Shown here in pieces: positions 1-5,995 of a stretch of DNA of 10,981 bases. Position 1 is the first letter of the stretch, and each line of letters starts with the position of its first letter. Both the position numbers and the translations under genes were made by a program. The notes under the pieces are model-generated. The model searched no databases, was not told the origin of the DNA, and saw only the letters and a program-made list of their open reading frames with translations. Where the stretch lies: assembly GCA_020025375.1 (NCBI GenBank), contig JAHHSF010000035.1, positions 1-10,981 of the forward strand. The letters are read 5' to 3'. The stretch is from Oscillospiraceae bacterium. GTDB lineage: Bacteria > Bacillota > Clostridia > Oscillospirales > Oscillospiraceae.

Positions 1-509
1 CCCTGGCCGTCCCCCGCCTATCCGGCAGGCTGGACGAGCTCAACCTCCTGGGCCCGGAGGCCCTTCTCGGCCAGACCCGCCCCGGAGAAATGGTGGCGGT
101 ACAGGGCCAGGTCCGCTCCTACAACAACCGCTCCGGGGTGGGGAGCCGCCTGGTCATTACGGTCTTTGTTCAGTCTCTCCAAGCCGAACCCGGCCCGCCT
201 GAAAACAATCTCACCCTTACTGGTGTCCTGTGCAAACCTCCCATTTTCCGACGCACCCCCCTGGGCCGGGAGATCTGCGACCTGATGCTGGCCGTCCCCC
301 GGCGGTACGGCCGGGCCGACTACCTCCCCTGCGTAGCCTGGGGGAGCACGGCCCACCACGCCGCCGTTTTGGCCGTGGGGGACCATGTCCGCCTGGAGGG
401 CCGCCTTCAGAGCCGGGGGTATGTCAAAAATGAGGACGGCGTCCAGATTCCCAAGGTCGCCTACGAGATCTCAATTTTCTCCCTCTCCAGCGAATCGAAT
501 TCGCTCTAA
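1..509 (+). CDS. Tandem OB-fold single-stranded DNA-binding protein, 5'-truncated
   Basis: The reading frame is open from position 3 to the TAA at 507-509, so the gene starts outside the window; 168 residues are visible. The in-frame ATG at 90 falls in the middle of a domain and is not taken as the start. Visible residues 68-168 form an SSB-type OB fold: it opens NNLTLTGVLCKPP, followed by TPLGREICDLMLAVPRRYG, a DYLPCVAWG strand, and GDHVRLEGRLQSRGY. Residues 1 to about 59 look like the end of a second, more diverged OB fold (EMVAVQGQVRSYNN, then RLVITVFVQSL). I recall this two-domain architecture from clostridial proteins annotated as single-stranded DNA-binding protein. It lacks the acidic Gly-rich tail of the replicative SSB; the protein ends SNSL. 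A role in binding single-stranded DNA is inferred from the fold. It is unlikely to be the main replicative SSB. Confidence 0.8.
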   Translation, partial: LAVPRLSGRLDELNLLGPEALLGQTRPGEMVAVQGQVRSYNNRSGVGSRLVITVFVQSLQAEPGPPENNLTLTGVLCKPPIFRRTPLGREICDLMLAVPRRYGRADYLPCVAWGSTAHHAAVLAVGDHVRLEGRLQSRGYVKNEDGVQIPKVAYEISIFSLSSESNSL

Positions 510-514
510 AATGA

Positions 515-555
515 AACGGCAGGACCCGATACGGGTCCTGCCGTTCTTCCGTTTT
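515..555 (+). terminator. Intrinsic terminator after the SSB-like gene
   Basis: A perfect 14-bp stem (515-528 with 532-545) closes on a 3-nt ATA loop, 6 bases after the SSB stop codon. The bases after the stem (CTTCCGTTTT) are only partly U-rich. On the other strand the stem is followed by TCATTTT, so it may also work in reverse. The stem length and its position right after the gene make the call good, although the U-tract is imperfect. Confidence 0.8.
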
Positions 556-706
556 ACTCCGTGCGGCGAATGGCGCCTCCCAATCAAAAAACATCGTGGA
601 GCAAGAGAAAACGGTATAGCTTTCCCGTTTTTACCTCCTGTTTCTTCCAAACCATTAAATTGTTGCCTTTCTACATCGTTTTGCCAAAACCGGGACACTT
701 TACAAC

Positions 707-735
707 GGTTATCTTCCCGCACACCGCTCAAACTA
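707..735 (+). promoter_or_regulatory. Weak candidate sigma-G promoter for the SASP gene
   Basis: GGTTA at 707-711 and CAAACTA at 729-735 are 17 nt apart. They match the sigma-G pattern known from Bacillus (GNATA, 17-18 nt, CATNNTA) with one mismatch in each box. SASP genes are normally transcribed by sigma-G in the forespore, which is why I looked for it here. Short degenerate motifs such as these arise by chance, so this is only a candidate. It would give a leader of roughly 50 nt. I recognise nothing else in the 556-780 spacer. Confidence 0.3.
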
Positions 736-795
736 TGCTTGGGTCAAGTACCCGGGACAAACACACAATTCGATAAAAAAAGGAGAAACATCATT

Positions 796-999
796 ATGTC
801 TAACTCCAAGAACAGCAATCAGCCCATCGTTCCCAGCGCCCGTGAGGCTCTGAACAAGTTTAAGATGGAGGCCGCCAACGAGGTGGGTGTCAACCTGAAG
901 CAGGGCTACAACGGCGATATCACTGCCCGTGAGGCCGGTTCCATCGGCGGCCAGATGGTCAAGAAGATGATTGAGGCCTACGAGAACTCCATGCAGTAA
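796..999 (+). CDS. Alpha/beta-type small acid-soluble spore protein
   Basis: This 67-residue protein is of the family that coats and protects DNA in dormant spores and is degraded to amino acids at germination by the GPR protease. The family signature is visible: EVGVNLKQGYNGDITAREAG at residues 29-48, then GSIGGQMVKKMIEAYE at 48-63. Aligned to the canonical site (E, then I/F-A-S-E-F-G-V), the expected GPR cut falls between Glu25 and Ala26. The start is fixed by an AGGAG at 781-785, 10 nt before ATG 796; a longer open frame upstream has no support. The gene stands alone between two terminators and converges on the ribosomal protein cluster. Expression in the forespore is inferred from the family. 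It marks the organism as a spore former or a recent descendant of one. Confidence 0.95.
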   Translation: MSNSKNSNQPIVPSAREALNKFKMEAANEVGVNLKQGYNGDITAREAGSIGGQMVKKMIEAYENSMQ

Positions 1000-1016
1000 C
1001 TTTCCCCTTTTGGGAA

Positions 1017-1057
1017 AAGAAAATGCCTGTCCGACCGGACAGGCATTTTCTTCTTTT
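1017..1057 (+). terminator. Intrinsic terminator of the SASP gene
   Basis: A 16-bp stem (1017-1032 with 1037-1052) has a GACC loop and runs into TTCTTTT. The 5' arm starts with an A-rich run, so the reverse strand also shows a T-rich tract after the stem. It could therefore act in both directions and back up the rplQ terminator. Confidence 0.92.
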
Positions 1058-1212
1058 CGCAACTTGCAAGTGCAGGTTGAATACCGGCACAGTAAAAATT
1101 GGCCCTCAGAGCTTTGGGTACGAATGCCCGAAACAGCCCGTTGCAGCGCTCGTTTTAAGGGCGCGCCCAAGATATGTGTGGATGGGCAGCTTCGTGATGC
1201 AATCAACACAAA

Positions 1213-1265
1213 AAGGAAATCCCCGCTGATCCACCTCTTTTCAAGAGGCAGAGCAGCGGGGGTTT
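1213..1265 (-). terminator. Intrinsic terminator of the ribosomal protein operon
   Basis: Read on the - strand just after rplQ, the outer arms 1254-1261 and 1221-1228 pair over 8 bp and extend with a G-U and three A-U pairs. An inner 6-bp stem (1243-1248 with 1234-1239, loop 1240-1242) is separated from them by a 5-by-5 internal loop. The stem is followed by a T-rich tract ATTTCCTTTTT. It closes the long transcript of the cluster, about 15 bases after the rplQ stop. Confidence 0.88.
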
Positions 1266-1276
1266 GATTCGGTTCC

Positions 1277-1618
1277 TTACACCAGCTCGATATAGGCCAT
1301 CTCAGCGGCGTCGCCGCGGCGGGGGCCCATCTTCAGGACGCGGGTGTAGCCGCCGTTACGGTCGGCATACTTGGGGCCGATCTCGTCGAACAGCTTCTTG
1401 GCCACATCCTCCTTGGTGATGAAGGACAGAGCCTGACGGTAAGCAGCCAGGTTGTTCTTCTTCGCCAGGGTGATCATCTTCTCGGTGATGGGGGCGACCT
1501 CCTTGGCGCGGGAATAGGTGGTCTTCAGGTGGCCGGTCTCCAGCAGGTAGGTGGTCATAGCGCGGAGCATGGCCATACGCTGGTCGGTCTGCTTGCCCAG
1601 TTTACGGTTGGAAGACAT
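1277..1618 (-). CDS. rplQ: 50S ribosomal protein L17
   Basis: L17 sits near the peptide exit tunnel of the large subunit and is the usual last gene of the alpha operon. The 113-residue product has the family start (SSNRKLGKQTDQRMAMLRAMTTYLLETG), the TTYSRAKEVAPITEKMITLAK helix, and the C-terminal GGYTRVLKMGPRRGDAAEMAYIELV. Length matches the short bacterial form without a C-terminal extension. An AAGGAG lies upstream of ATG 1618. The gene follows rpoA by 26 nt and precedes the operon terminator. Its co-transcription with rpoA is the standard arrangement in bacteria. Confidence 0.98.
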   Translation of the reverse strand: MSSNRKLGKQTDQRMAMLRAMTTYLLETGHLKTTYSRAKEVAPITEKMITLAKKNNLAAYRQALSFITKEDVAKKLFDEIGPKYADRNGGYTRVLKMGPRRGDAAEMAYIELV

Positions 1619-1644
1619 TTTGTTTCACTCCTTTACAGGAAAGG

Positions 1645-2595
1645 TTAGTTGTTTTCGTCAGAGGCCAGGGACAGGCCCATCATGGTCAGCTTATTGATGA
1701 CCTCCTCCAGGCTCTTGCGGCCCAGGTTACGGACCTTCATCATCTCGTCCTCGGTCTTAGAGATCAAGTCCTCGACGGTGTTGATGTTGGCGCGCTTGAG
1801 GCAATTGAAGGAGCGGACCGAGAGGTCCAGCTCTTCAATGGTCATCTCCAGCACCTTGTCCCGCTGGGCCTCGGCCTTCTCCACCACAGTGGACTTGGAG
1901 CCCACGGTCTCAGAGAGATCGGTGAAGAGGATGAAGTGGTCCACCAGGATACGGGCGCCCAGACTGACCGCGTCCCGGGCGGAGATGGTCCCATTGGTCC
2001 AGATCTCCAGAGTCAGGCGGTCAAAGTCGGTGAGGTCGCCCACACGGGTGTTTTCCACGGTGTAGTTCACCTTACGCACGGGGGTGTAGACCGAGTCAAC
2101 AGGGATGAGCCCGATGATGGTCTGGGCCGGCTTGTTCCGGTCGGCGGGGACATAGCCCCGGCCGTGGGACAGGGTGAGCTCCATGTTCAGGCTTGCGTCG
2201 GCGCCCAGGGTGGCGATGTGCTGGTCGGGATTGAGAATCTCGACCTCTCCGTCCACCTTGATGTCACCGGCGGTGACAACGCCTTCGCCATTGGCCTCGA
2301 TATACATGGTCTTGGGGCCGTCTCCATGAAGCTTGGCAATGATGCTCTTCACGTTGAGGACGATCTCAGTAACGTCCTCCTTCACCCCAGGGATGGTGGA
2401 AAACTCATGCTGGACACCGGCGATCTTGATGGAAGTGACGGCGGTACCCGGCAGAGAGGACAGCAGGATCCGGCGCAGGGCGTTGCCCAGCGTGGTACCA
2501 TAGCCTCGCTCCAGAGGTTCCACCACATACTTGCCATAGGAACCGTCGCCGGGAGTCTCGATACATTCGATATTCGGCTTCTCGATTTCTACCAT
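1645..2595 (-). CDS. rpoA: DNA-directed RNA polymerase subunit alpha
   Basis: This is the alpha subunit, which dimerises to start RNA polymerase assembly and touches upstream promoter DNA and activators. It has 316 residues, the usual length. The N-terminal domain (to about 230) shows the family hallmarks GYGTTLGNALRRILLSSLPG, the HEFSTIPGVKEDV segment and the dimer-domain region up to DHFILF. A linker follows. The C-terminal domain (about 250-316) has the helix RSFNCLKRANI, whose Arg is equivalent to the UP-element-binding Arg265 of E. coli, and NLGRKSLEEV. A strong GAAGGAGGG precedes ATG 2595. The 74-nt gap upstream holds a hairpin described separately. The alpha subunit thereby shares a transcript with ribosomal proteins. 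Confidence 0.99.
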   Translation of the reverse strand: MVEIEKPNIECIETPGDGSYGKYVVEPLERGYGTTLGNALRRILLSSLPGTAVTSIKIAGVQHEFSTIPGVKEDVTEIVLNVKSIIAKLHGDGPKTMYIEANGEGVVTAGDIKVDGEVEILNPDQHIATLGADASLNMELTLSHGRGYVPADRNKPAQTIIGLIPVDSVYTPVRKVNYTVENTRVGDLTDFDRLTLEIWTNGTISARDAVSLGARILVDHFILFTDLSETVGSKSTVVEKAEAQRDKVLEMTIEELDLSVRSFNCLKRANINTVEDLISKTEDEMMKVRNLGRKSLEEVINKLTMMGLSLASDENN

Positions 2596-2615
2596 AGGTT
2601 ACCCTCCTTCGGTCA

Positions 2616-2638
2616 GCGGCGGGAACGTCTTCCCCCGC
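2616..2638 (-). promoter_or_regulatory. Hairpin in the rpsD-rpoA spacer
   Basis: In the transcript, 2638-2630 pairs with 2625-2616 over 9 bp (4 + 5) with a single bulged base at 2620 and a GACG loop. It lies 5 nt upstream of the rpoA Shine-Dalgarno site (2602-2610). No U-tract follows, so it is not a terminator. It could stabilise the mRNA, guide processing, or bind a protein such as S4. The function is not known from sequence. Confidence 0.45.
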
Positions 2639-2669
2639 TTGGTTGATAGCTGTGGAATCGAGGGTCCGA

Positions 2670-3299
2670 TTACTTGGAGTACAACTCGACGATGAGGTGC
2701 TCCTCGAAAGGCATGTCAATGTCGGCGCGGGCGGGCTCAGCGACCACCTTGGCCACCAGATTGTTCTTGTCGAAGTCCAGCCACTGGGGAGCCTTACGGG
2801 AACCGTTGGCCTCCAGAGAGATTTTGAACTTCTCGATGCTCCGGCTACCTTCCTTGAGGGCGATGACCTCGCCGGGCTTCACCAGGTAAGAGGGGATATC
2901 CACCTTCTTGCCGTTAATGGTGAAGTGGCCGTGACGGACCAGCTGACGGGCCTCGGGACGGCTCATAGCAAAGCCGAGGCGGTAAACCACATTGTCCAGA
3001 CGGCTCTCCAGGATGGACAGCAGGTTCTCACCGGTGACGCCCTTCTTGGAGGAAGCCATCTCGTAGTACTTACGGAACTGGCTCTCCAGGACGCCGTAGT
3101 AGCGGCGGGCCTTCTGCTTCTCGCGAAGCTGGATTCCGTATTCGCTCATCTTCTTGTTGCGGGCGTTGCCATGCTGACCGGGGGCGAAGGACCGGCGGTC
3201 GATGGCACACTTATCGGTATAGCAGCGGTCACCCTTCAGGAAGAGCTTCTGGCCCTCCCGGCGGCACTGACGGCAAACTGCTCCGGTATATCTAGCCAT
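2670..3299 (-). CDS. rpsD: 30S ribosomal protein S4, zinc-ribbon form
   Basis: S4 is a primary 16S rRNA-binding protein that nucleates small-subunit assembly. The product has 209 residues. Its N-terminus carries an intact zinc ribbon, Cys9, Cys12, Cys26 and Cys31 (VCRQCRREG, RCYTDKC). The S4 RNA-binding domain follows around residues 98-160 (RLDNVVYRLGFAMSRPEARQ, then LVRHGHFTINGKKVDIPSYLV). The C-terminus ends VELYSK, as usual. AGGAGG precedes ATG 3299. The gene lies inside the alpha cluster between rpsK and rpoA, as in E. coli. In Bacillus subtilis rpsD is a separate gene, so autoregulation by S4 may be wired differently here; I see no proven S4 target. Confidence 0.98.
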   Translation of the reverse strand: MARYTGAVCRQCRREGQKLFLKGDRCYTDKCAIDRRSFAPGQHGNARNKKMSEYGIQLREKQKARRYYGVLESQFRKYYEMASSKKGVTGENLLSILESRLDNVVYRLGFAMSRPEARQLVRHGHFTINGKKVDIPSYLVKPGEVIALKEGSRSIEKFKISLEANGSRKAPQWLDFDKNNLVAKVVAEPARADIDMPFEEHLIVELYSK

Positions 3300-3317
3300 A
3301 ATTCATATACCTCCTAA

Positions 3318-3713
3318 TTAGACGCGACGGCGCTTCGGGGGACGGCAGCCGTTGTGGGGGATGGGGGTCACGTCCTTGATGAGGGTGACCTCAAGGCCGA
3401 CGGCCTGCAGGGCCCGGATGGCGGCCTCACGGCCAGCACCGGGGCCTTTGACGAAGACCTCGACACTCTTCAGGCCGTGTTCCATAGCAGCCTTGGCGGC
3501 AGTCTCGGCGGCGGTCTGAGCGGCGAAGGGGGTGGACTTCCGGGAACCACGGAAACCGAGGCCGCCAGAGGAAGCCCAAGAGAGGGCGTTGCCCTGGGTG
3601 TCGGTCACAGTGACCATGGTGTTATTGAAGGAAGAGCGGATATGCACAGCGCCCTTCTCAACGTTCTTGCGCTCGCGGCGACGGCGAACGACTTTCTTAG
3701 CGTTAGCAGCCAT
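3318..3713 (-). CDS. rpsK: 30S ribosomal protein S11
   Basis: S11 is part of the small-subunit platform near the mRNA exit. The 131-residue product shows the basic N-terminus (KKVVRRRRERKNVEKG), AVHIRSSFNNTMVTVTDTQGN, the WASSGGLGFRGSRKSTPFAAQ segment, and the conserved C-terminus VTPIPHNGCRPPKRRRV. Length and motifs match the family throughout. The rpsM stop codon is fused to this gene's Shine-Dalgarno site (TAAGGAGG at 3724-3731), which suggests coupled translation. rpsD follows 18 nt downstream. Confidence 0.99.
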   Translation of the reverse strand: MAANAKKVVRRRRERKNVEKGAVHIRSSFNNTMVTVTDTQGNALSWASSGGLGFRGSRKSTPFAAQTAAETAAKAAMEHGLKSVEVFVKGPGAGREAAIRALQAVGLEVTLIKDVTPIPHNGCRPPKRRRV

Positions 3714-3728
3714 GTTTCTCTTCCCTCC

Positions 3729-4097
3729 TTACTTCTTCTTGTTCGCGACGGTGCGCTTGGGACCCTTGCGGGTACGAGCGTTGGTCTTGCTGCGCTGACC
3801 GCGGACAGGCAGGCCCTTGCGGTGACGCATACCACGGTAGCAGCCGATCTCGGTCAGGCGCTTGATGTCCATAGCGGTGTTCCGGCGCAGGTCGCCCTCC
3901 ACCACATAGGAGCGGCCAATCACTTCACGCAACTTGGCCTCGTCGTCTTCGGTGAGATCCTTCACGCGGACGTCGGGGCTGATGCCCGCCTCCTTGAGGA
4001 TCTGGTTGGCGCTGGTGCGCCCAATGCCGTAAATATAAGTGAGGCCGATCTCGACTCTCTTATCCTTCGGCAGGTCAATGCCGGCAATACGTGCCAT
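3729..4097 (-). CDS. rpsM: 30S ribosomal protein S13
   Basis: S13 belongs to the small-subunit head and contacts P-site tRNA and the L5 bridge. The 122-residue product starts MARIAGIDLPKDKRVEIGLTYIYGIG, has the DIKRLTEIGCYRGMRHRKGLPVRGQR core, and ends in the basic tail TNARTRKGPKRTVANKKK that reaches towards the decoding site. The Shine-Dalgarno AGGAGG directly follows the rpmJ stop (TAAAGGAGG), 18 nt before ATG 4097. In E. coli the leader of this gene is the S4 repressor target. I do not see that pseudoknot here, and the short spacer leaves little room for it. Confidence 0.98.
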   Translation of the reverse strand: MARIAGIDLPKDKRVEIGLTYIYGIGRTSANQILKEAGISPDVRVKDLTEDDEAKLREVIGRSYVVEGDLRRNTAMDIKRLTEIGCYRGMRHRKGLPVRGQRSKTNARTRKGPKRTVANKKK

Positions 4098-4115
4098 ATT
4101 TCTTCAGCGCCTCCT

Positions 4116-4229
4116 TTAACCTTGTCTCTGTTTGTGCTTGGGGTTTTCGCAAATTACCATGACCTTGCCCTTGCGCTTGATGATCTTGCACTTCTCGCAC
4201 ATGGGCTTCACGGACGGTCTGACTTTCAT
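4116..4229 (-). CDS. rpmJ: 50S ribosomal protein L36, zinc form
   Basis: L36 is the smallest large-subunit protein and is added late in assembly. The 37-residue product starts MKVRPSVKPMCEKCKIIKRK and ends NPKHKQRQG. It holds the C-C-C-H zinc ligands Cys11, Cys14, Cys27 and His32, so it is the C+ form. CAGGAGG lies upstream of ATG 4229. It is placed in the classic infA-rpmJ-rpsM order. The 87-nt spacer on its 5' side is very GC-rich and is described separately. Confidence 0.97.
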   Translation of the reverse strand: MKVRPSVKPMCEKCKIIKRKGKVMVICENPKHKQRQG

Positions 4230-4254
4230 AACAGTTAACCTCCTGTAAGCCTGA

Positions 4255-4291
4255 TGGCCCCGGCGGGGGCGGGGGCAAGGCCCCTCGGCCA
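4255..4291 (-). promoter_or_regulatory. GC-rich hairpin in the infA-rpmJ spacer
   Basis: The 87-nt spacer (4230-4316) is mostly G and C, with runs of C and G. An inner stem pairs 4272-4276 with 4280-4284 (5 bp, 3-nt loop). TGGCC at 4255-4259 can pair with GGCCA at 4287-4291 to enclose it. No U-tract follows on the - strand, so it is not an ordinary intrinsic terminator. It might slow the polymerase or mark an RNA processing site between infA and the alpha-operon genes. The role is inferred, and the fold is one of several possible in such sequence. Confidence 0.35.
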
Positions 4292-4316
4292 CCGGTCGTT
4301 GATGGGGTTGGGGTCC

Positions 4317-4535
4317 TTACTTGGACCGCCAGGTGATCCGCCCTCTGGTGAGGTCGTAAGGCGACATCTGAATGGTCACCTTGTCCCCGGGGAGGATGCG
4401 GATAAAGTTCATTCTGAGTTTACCCGAGATATGGGCGAGGATGATGTGGCCGTTGCCAATGTCCACGCGGAACGTGGTGTTGGGCAGGGATTCCACGACC
4501 ACGCCTTCCACTTCGATCATATCGTCTTTTGCCAA
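4317..4535 (-). CDS. infA: Translation initiation factor IF-1 (UUG start)
   Basis: IF1 is an OB-fold protein that binds the A site of the 30S subunit during initiation. From the TTG at 4533-4535 the product is 72 residues, exactly the family length: (M)AKDDMIEVEGVVVESLPNTTF, HISGKLRMNFIRILPGDKV, and the C-terminus SPYDLTRGRITWRSK. AGGAGG lies 8 nt before this TTG. An in-frame ATG far upstream would add 37 residues overlapping the map end and has no family support. The next internal ATG (residue 6) would cut the conserved N-terminus. The UUG start is therefore the best call. map precedes it by 46 nt. Confidence 0.95.
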   Translation of the reverse strand: MAKDDMIEVEGVVVESLPNTTFRVDIGNGHIILAHISGKLRMNFIRILPGDKVTIQMSPYDLTRGRITWRSK

Positions 4536-4543
4536 GTGTGTTA

Positions 4544-4549
4544 CCTCCT
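4544..4549 (-). promoter_or_regulatory. Ribosome binding site that sets the infA UUG start
   Basis: The AGGAGG core lies within AAGGAGGTAA (4541-4550) and sits 8 nt upstream of the TTG at 4535. No ATG is at a usable distance, so this site decides the UUG start of infA. Confidence 0.88.
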
Positions 4550-4581
4550 TGCGACGTTGCCTGTCCTGAGTGGCGCGGGGC

Positions 4582-5343
4582 TCAAAGCCCGTCCGCCACG
4601 GTGAGGATCTCCGGCTCACCGTCGGTGATAAGGATAGAGTTTTCATAGTGCGCGGCGAGAGACCCGTCGGTGGTCACGGTGGTCCACTTGTCCGGAAGGA
4701 CCCGGACCTCCCAGTGGCCGGCGGTGATCATAGGCTCCACAGCCAGGGTCATCCCCGCGATGAGGCGAGGCCCATGGCCGGCGGGGCCGAAGTTGGGAAC
4801 CTCGGGAGCCTCATGGAGCTTGGCACCTACGCCGTGCCCCACAAAGGACCGTACCACACCGTAGCCATGCCCTTCGGCATATTGCTGGACGGCGTGAGAG
4901 ATATCGGACACACGGTTTCCGGCGGTGGCCATCTTTATGCCCTCCCAGAAACTCTGTTCAGTCACTTGGATGAGCCGCAGGGCCTGGTCGCTCACCTTTC
5001 CGCAGGGGAAGGTGGCAGCGCAGTCGCCGTGAAAGCCGCCGATGAACGCGCCTACGTCAATACTGACGATGTCGCCCTCCACCAGCTTCCGGTGGTCCGG
5101 GATCCCGTGGATGACCACGTCGTTCACCGAAATACAGGCCGAGGCGGGGAACCCGCCGTAGCCCAGGAAAGAGGGCTTGGCACCGTGGCTCTGGATGAAC
5201 TTGCGGACTTCCTTATCTATCTCCAGGGTTGTAACGCCGGGCTCTACCATTTCACCCGCAAGCTTGCGGGCGGCCGCGGTAATTCGTCCGGCTTTTCGCA
5301 TCCGTTCCAATTCACGGGGAGATTTCACCGAAATGAGTTCCAT
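4582..5343 (-). CDS. map: Type I methionine aminopeptidase
   Basis: The enzyme removes the initiator methionine from nascent proteins once they are deformylated. The 253-residue product has the complete set of metal and catalytic residues in the expected order: His79 (VVIHGIPD), Asp96 (SIDVGAF), Asp107 (GDCAATF), His170 (GHGVG), Glu203 (LAVEPM) and Glu234 (HYENSILIT). There is no N-terminal zinc or SH3 extension, so it is the short bacterial type. It starts 4 nt after the adk stop. Only a weak GGGGA-like site precedes it, which suggests that its translation depends on adk. It ends in TGA. In many Clostridia a small KOW-domain gene follows map; here infA follows directly. Confidence 0.98.
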   Translation of the reverse strand: MELISVKSPRELERMRKAGRITAAARKLAGEMVEPGVTTLEIDKEVRKFIQSHGAKPSFLGYGGFPASACISVNDVVIHGIPDHRKLVEGDIVSIDVGAFIGGFHGDCAATFPCGKVSDQALRLIQVTEQSFWEGIKMATAGNRVSDISHAVQQYAEGHGYGVVRSFVGHGVGAKLHEAPEVPNFGPAGHGPRLIAGMTLAVEPMITAGHWEVRVLPDKWTTVTTDGSLAAHYENSILITDGEPEILTVADGL

Positions 5344-5347
5344 TTCG

Positions 5348-5980
5348 TTACATCCCCAGTGCCTTGAGCACTTCCGCGGTGGTGGCCTCGATGGAGGGTT
5401 GATTGGCCACCGGCTTCAGGATCCCGCGGGCCTGGTAGAAGTCCACCAGGGGCGCGGTCTCCGCGTGATAAACCTCCAGACGGCTCAGGACCGTCTCCGG
5501 CTTGTCGTCCGCCCGCTGGACCAGCTGGGCGCCGCACTTATCGCAAACTCCCTCGGTCTTGGGGGGAGCGGCCACCACATGATAGGTGGCGCCGCAGGCG
5601 GTGCAAGCCCTTCTTCCGGACATACGGCCCACGATCTCCTCGTCGGAGACCTCCAGAGATACCACGGCATCAAAGTGGATGCCGCTTTTCTCGATGGCCT
5701 CGGCCTGGGCCAGGGTGCGTGGCACCCCGTCCAGGATAAAGCCCTTGGCGCAGTCCGGCTTCTGGAGCCGCTCGGCCACGATGCCAATGATTACCTCGTC
5801 GGGGACCAACCGGCCGGCATCCATAAAGGACTTGGCCTTCAGACCGATTTCAGTACCTTCCTTGACGGCGGCACGGAGGATATTACCCGTCGAGATGGTG
5901 GGAATGTCCAGCTTCTTGCTGAGAATGTCCGCCTGGGTGCCCTTACCGGCCCCGGGAGGGCCCAACAAAATCAGTTTCAT
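5348..5980 (-). CDS. adk: Adenylate kinase, zinc-LID form
   Basis: Adenylate kinase interconverts ATP + AMP and 2 ADP in the cytoplasm. The 210-residue product has the P-loop GPPGAGKGT (residues 7-15), AMP-site residues Thr31, Arg36, Arg88 and Gln92, and ATP/LID arginines Arg123, Arg156 and Arg167, in register with the E. coli numbering. The LID (about 122-159) carries four zinc-type cysteines, Cys126, Cys129, Cys146 and Cys149. One oddity is that the signature DGFPRT reads DGVPRT, with Val86 in place of Phe. An AAGGAG site precedes ATG 5980. The gene follows secY by 15 nt and runs into map, the standard secY-adk-map order. Confidence 0.98.
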   Translation of the reverse strand: MKLILLGPPGAGKGTQADILSKKLDIPTISTGNILRAAVKEGTEIGLKAKSFMDAGRLVPDEVIIGIVAERLQKPDCAKGFILDGVPRTLAQAEAIEKSGIHFDAVVSLEVSDEEIVGRMSGRRACTACGATYHVVAAPPKTEGVCDKCGAQLVQRADDKPETVLSRLEVYHAETAPLVDFYQARGILKPVANQPSIEATTAEVLKALGM

Positions 5981-5995
5981 TCCAATCGCTCCTTC

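Noticed and set aside
608..631. Inverted repeat AAAACGG / CCGTTTT with a 10-nt loop followed by T, a possible terminator
   Set aside because: The stem is only 7 bp, is AT-rich at its base and has a wide loop. A much stronger terminator lies at 515-555 and no gene ends here.
1062..1071. Perfect 10-bp palindrome ACTTGCAAGT between the two terminators
   Set aside because: A single palindrome of this length is expected by chance at this scale, with no promoter next to it to suggest an operator.
1159..1168. Perfect palindrome GGGCGCGCCC
   Set aside because: It is GC-rich, isolated and not near a start site. It is probably chance in a GC-rich spacer.
4536..4646. N-terminal extension of infA to an upstream ATG (109-residue product)
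   Set aside because: The extra 37 residues overlap the end of map, match nothing in IF1, and would place the strong AGGAGG inside the coding sequence instead of before it.
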